Assembly: GCA_032164295.1 (NCBI GenBank)
Contig: JAJHTX010000009.1
Span: forward strand, 558,001-622,000
Source: Inonotus obliquus
Lineage: Eukaryota > Basidiomycota > Agaricomycetes > Hymenochaetales > Hymenochaetaceae
Reading direction: 5' to 3'
Length of the DNA stretch: 64,000 bases
The first letter of the stretch is position 1. Every line of letters begins with the position of its first letter. A program made the translations under genes and the position numbers. The notes under the pieces were generated by a model. That model was not told where the DNA came from. It was given only the letters and a program-made list of their open reading frames with translations, and did not search any database. Positions 34,338-45,951 of this stretch are shown here, one piece after another.

Positions 34338-34562
34338 CACGGCGGGCAAATTAGGATGGAGGTGAGGTCGATATTTTAAATGTTTTCTTCTCTGTCATTT
34401 TAAATACCGATAAGGATATCCAACTGTTCGATATTTAAAATATAAGTCACGTGTTGGCATTTTAAATATCGAACAGTCAGATATCCTTATCGGTATTTAA
34501 AATGACGGAGAAGAAAACATTTAAAATATCGACCTCACCTCCATCCTGATTTGCCCGCCGTG
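34338..34562. repeat. 225-bp fold-back (near-perfect palindrome)
   Basis: Two arms of about 104 nt, 34338-34441 and 34459-34562, are inverted complements with only a few mismatches and flank a 17-nt spacer containing CACGTG. Ends are CACGGCGGGCAAA and TTTGCCCGCCGTG-like. The arms are AT-rich (ATTTTAAATATCG). Probably a fold-back transposon; no clear target duplication. The transcript would form a very long hairpin. Confidence 0.85.
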
Positions 34563-34893
34563 GGAAAGGGGAAACCGGCTTATCACGTGTCACTTACGAT
34601 GAAACGACCGACCACGACCACGAAACTTAATGATGAGGGTACTAGTAGCGTCTTCTTCTTCAGAAGCGCCTTCCTGAGACGAGGGCTCACTGGACTCACT
34701 ATAAACACCTCAATGGACATGGACTAGTTGTCCTTCGACGTGCCAAAGGCTCGTTCTCTTGTTTCTCTCAGTAATCGCCCCATTGAGGCACACAATCTAT
34801 AACCGCTGCAGCGGGAAAGGATGGATACATGCATTCCTACTACACCACATCTGCTAAAGGACACTCTTCTCAAGGAAGACCATTCCGTGCAGA

Positions 34894-35417
34894 TCAGTTA
34901 GCGCGGCCTAGCTTCATGATGTCTTTTGCGACATCGAAGACATCCTTTAATATCTCCTTCTCTTCGGCCTCCTTTGCCTTCAATTCCCGGAGTACGTCTT
35001 CTGCCATGCGGTCCATGTAGAAGCGGGCTAAGCTCTTAGCTTTGTGCGAGATCAAAGCTTGAGCGGAGCGTCGGAGGTGGTCGACGCGCGCTTTCACTCT
35101 GCAGAGCGCCTGGACCTTGATGGCATAGATCTCTGAAAGCTGATTGAAAGCCTCGAGACGCAGTTTGAGATGGATCTTTTCCTGCCAATGCACCGCATAA
35201 AATGGCACTGGTCCTAAATTTCGTTTATGATTGTCGCTAAGGGTTAAATCGTAAGCGGATTTTAGGTCTTGAGCGATTGTACAAAAGATCGTACGTACAT
35301 GAGGAACTGTGAGGCAGCGTGCTCAATCCTATCGCACATGCTCCAGGAAGACATGGACGTCGTATCCTCATGTGGCTTCGAGTCTGCAGACTTGGGCAGA
35401 GCAAATTGCACGCGCAT
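34894..35417 (-). CDS. Small uncharacterised protein with a helical C-terminus
   Basis: Two exons, 35417-35295 and 35181-34894 (intron 113 nt, donor GTACGA, acceptor TTGGCAG), give 136 residues in phase. The first exon reads RVQFALPKSADSKPHEDT; the second is rich in Lys, Glu, Arg and Ala (KARVDHLRRSAQALISHKAK, EEKEILKDVFDVAKDIMKL) and should form long helices or a coiled coil. I do not recognise the family. The second exon looks strongly coding; the first-exon model is less certain because a competing donor four bases upstream gives a different phase. Confidence 0.5.
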
Positions 35418-37049
35418 TGTTATTTTCTGTACTAGAAGTGAAGATGTATTCTCAGAAATGAAATGGATAGACTAGAGCCTCGAAGATACGCACGAGCCAG
35501 TCGGGAGAGTGGAAGGAGGATGATTTCTACAACCAACCAATGCCGCACACCGCTCACCCTTTTATACTGCAAAAAAAACAGTACACGCGACACGCTTTGA
35601 CATTGTGACATTAATCACAGTAGTGGCCGAGTAGCCTTTGACAGGGTCCTATTATCCCTGTTCTTTGTGTTGGTTTCCATATTCGGAAGCCTCGTGTAAA
35701 TGACTCCGCTCTCCGTTGCTTAGCAACTACACCTCTTGAATTTTTATCACTCTCATCGATAAGCATTAGTGGCTGGACTGCGGAATCTACGAATTTTCTT
35801 GGATTTAACATGATTTCCCTTTTTCTTTTGCCATCAATCTAAATCATTCGGTCCATGCATTAAGCGCGTGAACTGGCCTCGCCTTGATAGCATAGTTACT
35901 GACACTCGCCCGGTACTAATTGTCGACCTCGTCATGGCGTTCTTGAATGGTGTAGCCTCCTGAGTGCCTCGCAACCCTTTTCGTGGCCGGTGTGCTCCAG
36001 TGAGTTTCACACTGTCCTGCTCGACTATGTAAGATCAAATGACTGAGTGAGTTTATTGCCCATGCGTTGCCGTAGCTTTCGTTGGTCAAACTGACTCTTC
36101 TACCTCGAATAAGCTATCGAGATGATACTCGAACTCCTCGCCCTGCTAGGTGGATTCTCTCTTCTACTTTTTTTCAACACTCACGAGGGCTGACTCGTAC
36201 ATCCACATCCATCCAAAGTCCAGGACCACATTCAGTCTACCTCTCTTGGCACGGGTTCGAACATATCTGCGTGCACTTCCTACCGACTCTCATGATTTCA
36301 TCTCTATCTGCGAGGTTTCGACGTGAGTCTCGGAGTCCGACTCGGAAGACTGTGTGCGAAGCAGGCACAGGAGTCTTGTTGAGGATGGCCCGGATAAAGG
36401 AATTACGACACCAGCAAGGAGTCCCTCGAGTCGAACTGGGTTGAGATCATTCGCGACTTCCCCGCAATCACCTGGATTGAACGGCCTAGAACCGGATGGA
36501 ACTGGGTCTCCTCCCTCCAGTATTGCGTTTCCAGGTATCGTACAGACTGTCTCAGACGAATGAGGATAGAGCCGATGGGCGAAAGGTTTCGGGATATTAC
36601 TACGGCGAATTTATGTCTGCTTGATACAATGGATACCATTTGTCGGGCCTGAGGTTCCACCTTCTCTCCTCGAGATTCGATTCACGCGCTCTTACTGGCT
36701 GCAGGCCTCCCAACCTCCCGTTTCAGTAGTAACCTTCCTGGGCGGTCGGTAGCACTCGCACCCCCCAAACGGCCACAAACCGCCGCTACAGTATATCCAA
36801 CAATGGTCCTGGCGAAAGCGAGTTTCTAGCCACAAAGCAGTACTTCATTGCTGTTCATTGGCTAGCCAGTTTCATTATGCGGGCCATGCCACCCGGTCCC
36901 TCTATTTTGATGCGTCTGCGTTGATACCGCCTGGTGTCTCAATCAAAAATTGGACCCTTGCTTTGAGGCCTCTATAGACATTGTAGTGCATTTTCGTAAT
37001 ATTATAAGTTATTAATGTTAGTGAGATCTTTTGCATGAACTCTCGGACT
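35418..37049. other. Stretch with possible gene debris
   Basis: Short frames on both strands (35611-35811 minus, 36082-36444 plus) match nothing I can name. The alternative NADH dehydrogenase relic may begin in here, but its first third is not recognisable. A polyA-like run lies at 35571-35578. Confidence 0.35.
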
Positions 37050-38031
37050 CGGATATCGACCGAAGGAACTTGCCCAACCTCTGTATTGTCGGTACAGGTC
37101 CTACAGGTGTCTAATTCGCCGCGGATCTCCATGATTCGATGAAATCGGATATTAGAAGGAATTATGGAGATAAACTTGCGCGATTGGCGCGAAAAATCTG
37201 TATGATGTCGCGGATCGTGTGCTTGGTGGATTCGAACGTGGATTGGATCAGTGCGTATAGCTACCATTCAGTTAACCTAGGGGCTACTTCCGGACAGTGT
37301 ACCTTAACTGACTTTCAATTATAAGGTGCGCAGAACTTGATCTTAGGCTTCAACACCACGAGGAACGCGTAGAGGATGTATGTACTGGTGTTTCGAGCTC
37401 ACTTACTTGCTGGTTCATACTATTATCGAATTAGAGTGTGCTGTCCGTCAAGGAACAAGGAGAAGGTATGCGATGCATTCATGACTGTTGCGACTTATTA
37501 TTGGTCTAAATCGAGACTAGTACCTTTTGGGATTCTCGTCTGGAGTACGGGGCTTGCTCCCAACCTACTCATTCAATCCATCGAAGAGGTGTAAAAGGAC
37601 GGAAAGACCGGAAGGTAACATCCTTATAGCGTGTCCTATTCGGCGTTCTGACTCTTCACCACTTTCTGTCTGCGCGTAGTCTCTATACAGACAAGAACTT
37701 GAATGTCATCCGGAGTGACGAGACCGTCAACAAAAGTGTCTGGGTTATCGGGGATTGTGCGATTATCAAGGACGAGCTTCTACCTGCAACGGCCCAAGGT
37801 ACGAGGGTTTATTATTGTGCAATCGACATTCAGTTTCGGATAGTGTATCGGGTACAGTTGCTTCGCAAAAGGCGAAATACGTCACGCGTGTCTTGAATCG
37901 CCTTGTACGTGACAAGCCCAATGAAGAGCCATTCCGGTTCCATAACCGTGGAAGTCGTGCGTACCTGGGAGACTGATGAGTTATCCTTCCGTTCACACGG
38001 GATCGGGCCGGTTAACGGTTTGTCGCTCAGG

Positions 38032-39382
38032 TAGGGTTGCCGAAGTCCGGTCCTGGACCGTGTGGACCGCAGTCCGGACACGGACCGAACCAATAGTCCA
38101 GTCCAGTTCAGGTCCGGTTCAGCTGAGGTCCAGGTTGGTTCGGTCCTTGGTCCGGCTCCCTTCTGTTTTTCCGGACCGGTGTGGACCAGTCCGGACCTGG
38201 ACTGGACTGGTTTGGCACGTACGCAATAAGGCCGTTCACCGTTTACCGTTGGAGGCTGGCAAATCGGAGGAAATTAAAGAAGAAGATTGTCAGTCTGGAG
38301 TTTGAGGTGGGGGACATCGTTGGTACGTCCTTATATTTCACCGTGATAACGATTTACCATTCATCTTTGGACGTCTTACTAGGCAAACACTTTTATATCC
38401 CTTCGGTAATTCAAACGCGCCACCGAACGATACCGTATCCCTGTATCTGTACTTTGCCGATCTAAAGAGAGCACCAGAGGGATGGCATGCATACGCTCAG
38501 CTCGCTCTTGTCATCTCGAATCCCACCATCTGCACCGTTTCTCGTACGTCTTGCACTTCCCCTCATCCGAATAGTCATAGCTTTTCGCATGTTGGGGCAC
38601 GACCAATATCAGAATTATCCCTAGATGCGCACCTTCGTTTCATTGCTGATGAGTGCGATTGGGGTTTTACACATTTCAGCGAGTTGAGGAAGCTGTTTAC
38701 TATTCAATAGGGTTACAGCTATCCCACGATCGAAGATGAGACGGTAGATGTTAGCGTTTTCGTGCGTGTCCTCGAGGACCCAACGGAAGTGTTATGCCAC
38801 AACTTTGTAAAGTTCATTTTCCCATTCATGCGTTGTAGCTTTGCACGGTTCTGATGCCTTTGTGTAGCTATGACTCATTGTTACAGTCGGACCTATAACT
38901 AACTTCCTTCCACACCCCTTTCATGTCAGGAGCAAATGTTTGTCCACCGAATCTACCTGCAATAACGACTTCGATCGACACCCAGATAACTTCGTTTGCA
39001 AGTGACGAAAGTTGGGCAACCATGCTGTTCACGGTTTCCTAACATTTCACCCTGCACATCTACGTCGACAACCTTGGACAAGTTCCGTGTGCGACAGCCT
39101 TTGTGACTCACGAAATTGAACACACTTGGTTAGTGAGGTTGCTAAATCTTCGACAGTGTGCATGGTAAACCAAATATTCACAGAATATTGGAATTAACAA
39201 TAATACATCTGGTCCAGGTCCGGACCAGGGTCGGACCTGGACCGAACCAAATGTCCAGTCCAAGTGTGGTCCGCCAGCCGTCCAGTCCTGGTCCATACAA
39301 AGAGCTGGAAAGTGGACCGGTCCGGTTCGAGGTCCAGTCAAAAGTGACTGGACCGGACAAGGACCGGACTTCGGCAACCTCA
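38032..39382. mobile_element. Non-autonomous hAT-like element B, copy 1
   Basis: 1351 bp. Left end TAGGGTTGCCGAAGTCCGG, right end complementary to TGAGGTTGCCGAAGTCCGG. Flanked by CGCTCAGG at 38024-38031 and 39383-39390, an 8-bp target duplication as made by hAT transposases. Both ends hold dense GGTCC/GGACC repeats (about 38044-38215 and 39208-39370), typical subterminal transposase sites. No transposase. The interior is a captured deubiquitinase gene piece (see next entry). Confidence 0.9.
38240..38900 (+). pseudogene. Captured UBP15/USP7-type deubiquitinase fragment inside element B copy 1
   Basis: Reads as part of the MATH (TRAF-like) domain of a UBP15/USP7 ubiquitin protease: KLKKKIVSLEFEVG, intron 38323-38382 (GTACGT...CTAG), then RTLLYPFGNSNAPPNDTVS, LKRAPEGWHAYAQLALVISNP, intron 38544-38624 (GTACGT...CTAG), then RFIADECDWGFTHFSELRKL, a TAG within the next line, and YPTIEDETVDVSVFVRVLED. 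Introns are kept, so capture was from DNA, not cDNA. Compared with copy 2, the USP cysteine-box segment is deleted here between two ACTCA repeats near 38878. Confidence 0.85.
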
Positions 39383-39770
39383 CGCTCAGGAAAGCACTAG
39401 TACTGAATGACCGCTCGAAGGTCGAATCAGGTCCAAAGGGAAGCGAAACTGGGTAAGACCCTCTACTATCATTGACAGAAGTACGGCTACTCATCGACTC
39501 AACTTAGTCGCCTTGCATGGCTCCTCTGGCGTTCTGCGTACTTCACTCAGACACTCAGTATACAAAACAAGTGCGTCACGCTTTCCTTATGACTTCATCA
39601 TAGACATAGACATAGACAACTTACATGTCTCTTGACATACAGAATTACCGTGCCCTATTATTGATTCCTTAACTGTGACTTCAGTCTTCCTCTCATCATT
39701 GTCAGTACCTTGGATTGATTGAACTGGAATCTGTAAAGGGATATTTGGACTCGACATTACCAGATCCTAA

Positions 39771-40469
39771 CTCGCTCTCGGTTGGACAACAAATCTGGCT
39801 ACCTCTCTATAGACCTTCATGCCTATCAAAAACGAATCCCCACAATTGCACAGTACTTTGGCGCCGTATATCTAACTATACATTCAAATAGAGTTCCATC
39901 CTTACCCTTTGCTTCACCTCACACGCAAAGTACCTGTCAGGCGATTCTCTCCTTTTTCGAAAGCGGACATTGCGAGCTTGTCGTTCTTTCTTTCCTTTCT
40001 TTGTGCAGACATCGGGAAAAAGTCTGGCAGTAGTTATGAAGCATGTATGTGCATGTATGGTATAGCAGGGCCGAAATATATAGATGAGTATGTGAGCAAC
40101 CTCAAATTCGTACAGGGCATCAAAAGGTGTTGTAAGCCGTTATCAGAGCTGTCAAATGGAGAATGATATGTGTGGATCGGTAAGACTGATCGCCACTTGC
40201 AAGTCTATGAAAGAGTATGTGAGCAACCTCGAAATCCTGCAAGAGATGAGCAGACCTATGAGTTTCTGAGTAAATATGATGACTTGTAAGGTACTGTAAG
40301 TTGGTATAAGATATAATATTGCTTTCATGTTTTCACAGGTCTCATTATTCCATGCCATCTCGATGCAAGTATGAGAACAATAATGTATTTAATTTTAAGT
40401 AATACAACTCAGAATTCGCCCAGTATGTATGCATGGCTGCAAACAAGCAAAGATTTAGTCTGCAGCTCT
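39771..40469. other. Intergenic, nothing recognised
   Basis: Two diverged copies of a GAGTATGTGAGCAACCTC-type line occur at about 40085 and 40212, suggesting a small tandem duplication. No gene or RNA seen. Confidence 0.35.
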
Positions 40470-41265
40470 CTGATCGAAAGGCAGACACCACGTACTCAGA
40501 CGGGAATTGAGCACCCGGGAACCTAAAAACCTTAAGCAGGTATTCCTTATCCACCTCGCCAAGAAGTGACAAGACAGTCGAGTTATTTGCCGTGTACCAG
40601 ATGCAGTCGATAACACCCTGGAAGCTCGGCGTATAATTCATAAATAGCAGCCAACACGCACTGCGCAACCCGAGTCGATGGCACAGACCTTCAGGCGCAT
40701 ATTATTCATTTATCCGCAATGAAATAGGTATGGTCTGAAGGTACCGTGCAATTCGCAAGGAATTCTCGTACACACTGCTCTCTGGCATGGCATTGAAGTC
40801 ACCACAACGATCAAGGGGATCTTCGTACCATCACTATAGGCAGGCGGCGGTCTCGAAGGCGTGTCCTCCTTGCTAGCTTTAGAATAATGTGCGAAACACG
40901 CTGCAGTCTTTTCCACCTCTTCAATCAGCAGAGCGGCATGTACAAGCTTGACGTCATGGTGCCAAGTGTCCCAATGGATATGTACATTGACGATAATTAT
41001 TCGCGTCCCGGTCGCCTTGTTTTCGAAGAGCGTCACAATGGCAATGTTGTCTCTCTGGTTGAACATATCGCCCGTCTTCTTAAGTTGTCTCTTTGCATGG
41101 CAACACGATGGAACTCTATCAGTTGCTTCTTGACTAGGTTATATTCAACACGATACTGCTTAGCAGAAAGGCTTAGTGTGATAAACAAATCCACTTACTT
41201 GGCTGACTTGAAAAACATGGCACAACTATCTACACACGTGTCGCGATTGAAGTTGGCACACAAAG
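40470..41265 (-). pseudogene. CCR4 deadenylase (CCR4-NOT catalytic subunit) pseudogene fragment
   Basis: The minus strand keeps the nuclease domain of CCR4, an endonuclease/exonuclease/phosphatase-fold poly(A) nuclease: CAMFFKSAK, a GTAAGT donor and intron, LVKKQLIEFHRVAMQRDN, a frameshift, FNQRDNIAIVTLFENKATG, VNVHIHWDTWHHDVKLVHAA, PPAYSDGTKIPLIV, a second frameshift, CGDFNAMPESSVYE, and in another frame NYTPSFQGVIDCIWYT and LGEVDKEYLLKVFRFPGAQF. Catalytic-site segments (HIHWD, GDFN) are still visible, but at least two frameshifts and the missing N-terminal leucine-rich repeats show it is dead. Confidence 0.85.
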
Positions 41266-41391
41266 TATCCTCGGTGGACAGGCTCGTGTTGAAGACATTC
41301 AGGGCATTTGGGCAGACTTGACTCGCAATGTGAACGTAAGTGTTCTATCTGAAGAACCTATTTGCAACAATAGCACTCACCAGGGTCGCGC

Positions 41392-41998
41392 AGAAATGGC
41401 AAGCAACCTCACTAACCAAGTGCGTTCGATTTTGAAATTCACGGAGGCTGTCACGCACGGAAACTTGTCCATCAAAGGTTGTCGACGTAGATGTGCAGGG
41501 TGAAATGTTAGACTGAAAGGAAACCATGAACAGCATGTTTGCCCAACTTTTGTCACTTGCAAACGAAGTTATTTGCATGTCGATCGAAGTCGTTACTGAA
41601 GGTAGACTCGGTGGACAAGCTGTTGTTCCTGACGTGAAAGGGGTGTGAAGGTTGGTTATAGGTCCGACTGTAACAATGAGTTCATGTAGCATGTCGCACC
41701 CTGATTCTTGTAGCCAACATATCACGTCTCCTTTCTTGGGTCATAGCTACACAAAGGCATCAGGACCGTACAAAACGATGCAAAAAATGAGGAAACCAAC
41801 TTTACAAAGTTGTGCCATAGCACTCCCATTAGGTCCTCTAGGACACGTGCGAAAGCTAAGATCTACCGTCTCATCTTCGATCGTGGAACGACTGTAACCC
41901 ATTTGTATAGTAGACAGCTTCCTCAACTCACTGAAACGCGTAAAACCCCAATCGCAATTCACGATGGACGGCGATATCCAAATCGTAAGAACTACCAT
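41392..41998 (-). pseudogene. UBP15/USP7-type deubiquitinase fragment, free-standing
   Basis: The minus strand reads CDWGFTRFSELRKLSTIQMG and STIEDETVDL (MATH domain end), then after frameshifts YDPRKET, a stop, and [19 protein letters not shown], the USP cysteine box with its nucleophilic Cys. It is homologous, at a visibly lower level, to the interior of both element B copies over about 570 bp, but the B terminal repeats are absent. It may derive from an older, truncated B element or from a separate duplication. It abuts an F-box fragment on one side and the CCR4 relic on the other, all on the same strand. Confidence 0.75.
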
Positions 41999-42004
41999 AG
42001 CATT

Positions 42005-42245
42005 CGACCCGAAAAATGAGTAGAGCCTCATTCGTTCTCTCGATCCATGGATTAAACAATGGTATGTCCCTCGGATCTGTTCTCCTTCGAGTGGGATGTT
42101 TGATGCATAAATACAACCATAGCTCACCAAAAGAGAGTGATAAAGTACACACCTTTCTACAGAAGTGCAATGTGCACAGAGACGCTAATACCGAAGAGGG
42201 TGAAGGAGAGATAAGATGGTGGGTGGCAGAAGAAAGGGAGGACAT
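42005..42245 (-). pseudogene. F-box gene fragment
   Basis: About 80 codons matching the local F-box family just after the F-box core: CRKVCTLSLSFGELWLYLCI, then HPTRRRTDP, and PLFNPWIERTNEALLIFRVE. The start with the F-box itself and everything after about residue 110 are missing. A second frame over it is an antisense shadow. Confidence 0.8.
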
Positions 42246-42939
42246 GTCGGACTTGAATAAGTAATGGAATCAAGTGATGACGTCACACGCATACATCTGA
42301 CTTGTCGAAAAAAACGGAAACTAGTGTACATACCACCTTTGTTCATACAATCAGATTAGTAAATATTGACTTATACTATATCTTGCAAGATGATTTTTGT
42401 TGCCAAAAAAGCCATTTTTCTGCACCTGACAGAAGGCGTATCAGCTTCAGATCACCCTTGTGTCAACAATATATTTGCATTAACATCCTCTTCTTCAACT
42501 TACAATGAAAAGGTATCCAGCTTTGTAACATACTTGATACATGTCACTGTTGCGGTATTTTACAAGACTGAAGAATGTTTCCGAACCCCCTATAAGGACC
42601 TGAGCAGTCTTATGCTAGCTATACAAACACAAAAAAATTAAGATTGTTATCTTACAAGGTAAATTTCAGCATGATTCAGCTCATACAAAATTACAGAGCA
42701 TAGTTATTTGCAATGTAAGGGGAGAACAGTCTCATAGCCTTCTTGCAAGATGTTATCAGACCTTCGGATTCAATATATGTAGATAGCAGCATGATGACTA
42801 AGATATACAATAACTAACAGACTGATATTACCATATATAGGCTGAAAGTATATGTAAGCATTGAGACTTTTTCCTGATGGACGTATAACAAAGTCCGAGT
42901 CAGTCGTATCTCGAGAGTTAGAAAATCTTTGGTGGACCT
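42246..42939. other. AT-rich stretch, nothing recognised
   Basis: Low-GC sequence with short frames only. It separates the relic cluster from element A copy 2. Confidence 0.4.
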
Positions 42940-43554
42940 TAGGGCTCCGCAGCGTATCTTATAAGATACGCGCGGATATTTTCAGTCGTATCCGCCCAGA
43001 TATTTCATGGTTGCTATCAGATCTGGTTCCGCACGTATCTTATAAGGCGTATCCGGCATATCCGGGACTGAGGCTGTGATCTTACTTTTACAGGGAAAAA
43101 ATGGCTCAGGACCTTCCAATGTGTGCACAATGAGGTGACATTGGTGTTCTTGGGGCAATACAACGTCAACAATCGGTGATCATGGGGATTGGTGAAGGAA
43201 CGTCCCGCCATCACCTTCACTTATTCTTGGCAGTAGTATCTGACCAAATATTTTCCAGGGTTTAATTACTTGATATAGCAAGGAGAGTGTGAAACAAATT
43301 CAAATTCCGGCTCACAAAAGGTTTGGACTCTTTAAGGATCATTCAACTACTCAAATTTCACGTATTCCGTCATTTTTTAATCATCCTTTACCTCCCCCAA
43401 GGTAGATGCCGTATAAGCGCAGATACGGCGGATTTCCAACATCATATCCAGTTCCGCGCATATATATATGCCCAGGTATTTGCTCTATCCGCATCCGGGC
43501 GGATAGCGGATCCGCTGTATCTTATCCGGGATATCCACTCCGGTGCGGAGCCCT
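42940..43554. mobile_element. Non-autonomous hAT-like element A, copy 2
   Basis: About 615 bp. Left end TAGGGCTCCGCAGCGTATC; right end complementary to AGGGCTCCGCACCGGAGTG. Interior nearly identical to copy 1. The right end abuts the duplicated segment that begins near 43563, and no 8-bp target duplication is seen, so the element probably took part in a rearrangement there. Confidence 0.75.
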
Positions 43555-43647
43555 GGGGGGATGATCACCGTCGATCACTGTCGATCTCGCCAACCACCAC
43601 TGTAAGCAGTCAACTTTCATCTTGCCGCTCATTATCTCGAGCGAGCT

Positions 43648-44252
43648 ATGGGACCTAACTCGGGTCCCCCACTCATCTTCCTCAGCAAACCTCTTTATAC
43701 TCACATAGCTTCTTTTCTCACCACAGACAAGAAAAGTCTTTGCTCGCTTTGTCTCGTCAATAAATCACTCAATGAAATAGCATCAAGCATTCTCTACAAG
43801 AAGATCTGCGTATCGACTCGTTCGGATGTCGAAGTGCTGGAACACTTGATGAGGGGAGATTCTGTACGTTCTTTGCTTGTAGCACTAGGCCAAGTTATCC
43901 TGAAGAAAACGCGGATGCCGATTCGAAGTCTCGTCACTTGACTGAAAGGAAGGCCAGTCGCGATGCGCGCTCATTTCCTCATGCCTGCCACGGAATCACG
44001 GCTACGCTGAAGAGTTTAAGGTCGTAGGTGAGGTCTCACGGCGTCCTTTGGCTAGAAGCAGCTTCTGACCTCGAAGCAAATTCTATAATCTGAAGCTATA
44101 ATATTTCCAGGACCTAATGAAGGGGCCATCCTGCAATCCTTAGAGCAGATTCTACCGAGACACAGATGCTTACAGTCGTTTATATGGCAACCAAAATTAT
44201 GCAATACTGAGTTGATGATAGGCGTTACGCGCCTTCTTCCGTAGTTGCGCGG
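43648..44252 (+). pseudogene. F-box/LRR-like gene, truncated copy
   Basis: Paralog of the gene at 61125-63290. The ATG at 43648 corresponds to an internal Met of the intact gene; the upstream 65 or so codons are lost where element A copy 2 ends. Exon 1 (F-box segment SKPLYTHIASFLTTDKKSLC) ends at a GTACGT donor near 43866. Exon 2 codes SSCLPRNHGYAEEFKVV, and exon 3 starts after TTTCCAG (GPNEGAILQSLEQILPRHRC) and is cut at 44252. Only the last codons and 3' flank remain, from 45952. The middle 300 or so codons are gone. Confidence 0.8.
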
Positions 44253-45951
44253 TAAAGAGTAATACCGGAGGCTACGATCGATATGGGCTTAATTCTGCGA
44301 TTCTACCGCTTCTTACAATTAACAATACTTCTGCGATTCTACCACTTCTTACTTCTCTTCGGACCACGGTACTTCTGCCGTCCTATCTACGCCTGCGGTT
44401 CCAACAAAGTACGAGTCGACAAAGCTAAGAACGATTGAGAACTGGTCCACTTCTGCGCCAATACCGAATCACCAATCCCTACGTCCGTCTTCCATCACAG
44501 TACCGAACCACCAGACTTCGATACCGATGATACCGATACCGTACCGTCCACCCATCCTGATACCGACGATTAATAGTACACGTCTAGTCGATACTACGCC
44601 CTCGACAGCCCATACCAGAGGAAAAGGCTCACAAAGCTGCAATCGGTCTGCCATACGTTGCTGCGAAGAGTTGGATCCCGAGTCCGACGGTATACCCTTC
44701 CGAACCGCCAAGCGTCGATACCGACGATACCGGTGTTGATACCGATGGTCCGCTCCGGTACCGGAGTTCGTAACGTGTGCTAGGTCGAGACACGAGATCT
44801 ATGTCGAGAGGAAGGTTGGGAAATGAATCAAGTCCGCCGTACGCTGCTTCGATCTCGGAGGAGGCCATCGATCCGACTCAGAGGGGAAGCCAAGCAATGC
44901 CCAGTCGAGTCAGGCGACGCGTACCGGTCGATATCGAGGGGCTAGAGCGATCTCGTTGATGCTCAGGGACGATCCCAGGGTACTGATTGGTACCGAGCGG
45001 TAGAGTACTCCATTGCCAAGGTTGGGTTGTACCGACACGTCAACATCGGAGCACGCCATCCGATCGATCGGTAGACGCCCAGACTGACGCCGCACAGATC
45101 ATGATACCGGAACAAAGGTAAATCAGGATGACGTGCTTCTCCTACGACAGGGACATCGCCAGGGGCGCCCATGCGGTAGCTTGAGACACGTCCTTAATTT
45201 AGCGCTGGTCGACGTCGGTATCGCCGCCCTACCTCGGTATCACTCGTCATGAGTTCTCATTGGGTTCTTGTCTCGTCCCACCCTATTCTTAGCTACCCCC
45301 TGATAAAACTTCTTATTCATTCATCATCTTATGTTTCCCCTGATTATAATTTTACATTCAATTCGACTTTATGTTCCATTTCTTGTACCGGATTACGGTA
45401 CGATTCGACTTGTAAAAACCCCCCATTTGGTATCTTGAATGGCTACGGTATTATGGTATTTATAGCCTGCATGTTCTACTGTAGCAAACCAGCTAATCTG
45501 AGAGGAACTTCCAGAGTGAAGGTCCGGGTTTTGCTCATCTCGTTCAAGTCCCCATTCGTTCGTCTTGTCTCGTAGTCACCGGTATCGATACCGGTAGTCA
45601 TCGTTCTCGTCTTCGTCGCCCTCGTCTCTCGTCTCACGACCAGTCCCATCAGAAACACCTCCTCAGCTCGCCTTCTCTACTGCTTCGTTCTCTCTATTGT
45701 AATACCGGACACCAGACGACTCGGTATCGACGGATTCGTCTCGGTATTGATCGTCTCCTGATACCTCTCCTCTTGAGCGGTCACCTATAGCCTCCTGTAC
45801 TCATCAATCCAGCCAGGCCCTACTATTCTCTCTCGACGACTTGTCTGTGACTGTACGACTTAGTACCGCCACGTACCGGCCCTCCCAACGCATCTAAATC
45901 GTACCCCCCTCGTCCGGTACTTCTGATACCGGCTGCGTTCTCGCACATTCA
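44253..45951. repeat. TACCGA-rich repeat tract with LTR-like right part
   Basis: Inserted in the truncated F-box/LRR gene, bounded on both sides by GCGG (44249-44252, 45952-45955). From about 44480 to 45240 it is dense in GATACCG/CGGTATC short repeats on a coding-poor background. About 45250-45951 resembles an LTR: pyrimidine-rich, a TATTTATAG box near 45458, GAAGGTCCGGGTTTTGCTCA near 45520, and an end like that at 33235. Probably the remains of an LTR element that replaced part of the gene. Confidence 0.5.

Larger units (their letters stand above)
37050..39770 (+). pseudogene. External alternative NADH dehydrogenase (NDE type) pseudogene, split by a transposon
   Basis: Relic of the rotenone-insensitive mitochondrial NADH:ubiquinone oxidoreductase, a single-polypeptide flavoprotein facing the intermembrane space. 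Recognisable pieces in order: NLCIVGTGPTGV (second nucleotide-binding loop) followed by a stop where Glu is expected, FAADLHDSMKSDI, KLARLA, VPFGILVWSTGLAPN (37530-37570), VWVIGDCAII (37738-37770), LLPATAQ, QKAKYVTRVLNRLVRDKPNEEPF and NRGSRAYLGD up to 37975. After the inserted element come KALVLNDRSKVESGPKG (39391 onward), an intron with GTAAGA donor, LAWLLWRSAYFTQTLS (39505-39560) and a decayed C-terminus near 39725. Stops, frameshifts and a mutated splice donor make it non-functional. Confidence 0.85.

Noticed and set aside
38181..38465. 94-codon ORF in element B as a transposon protein
   Set aside because: Its frame crosses the intron of the captured deubiquitinase fragment; the real homology is in the spliced frames.
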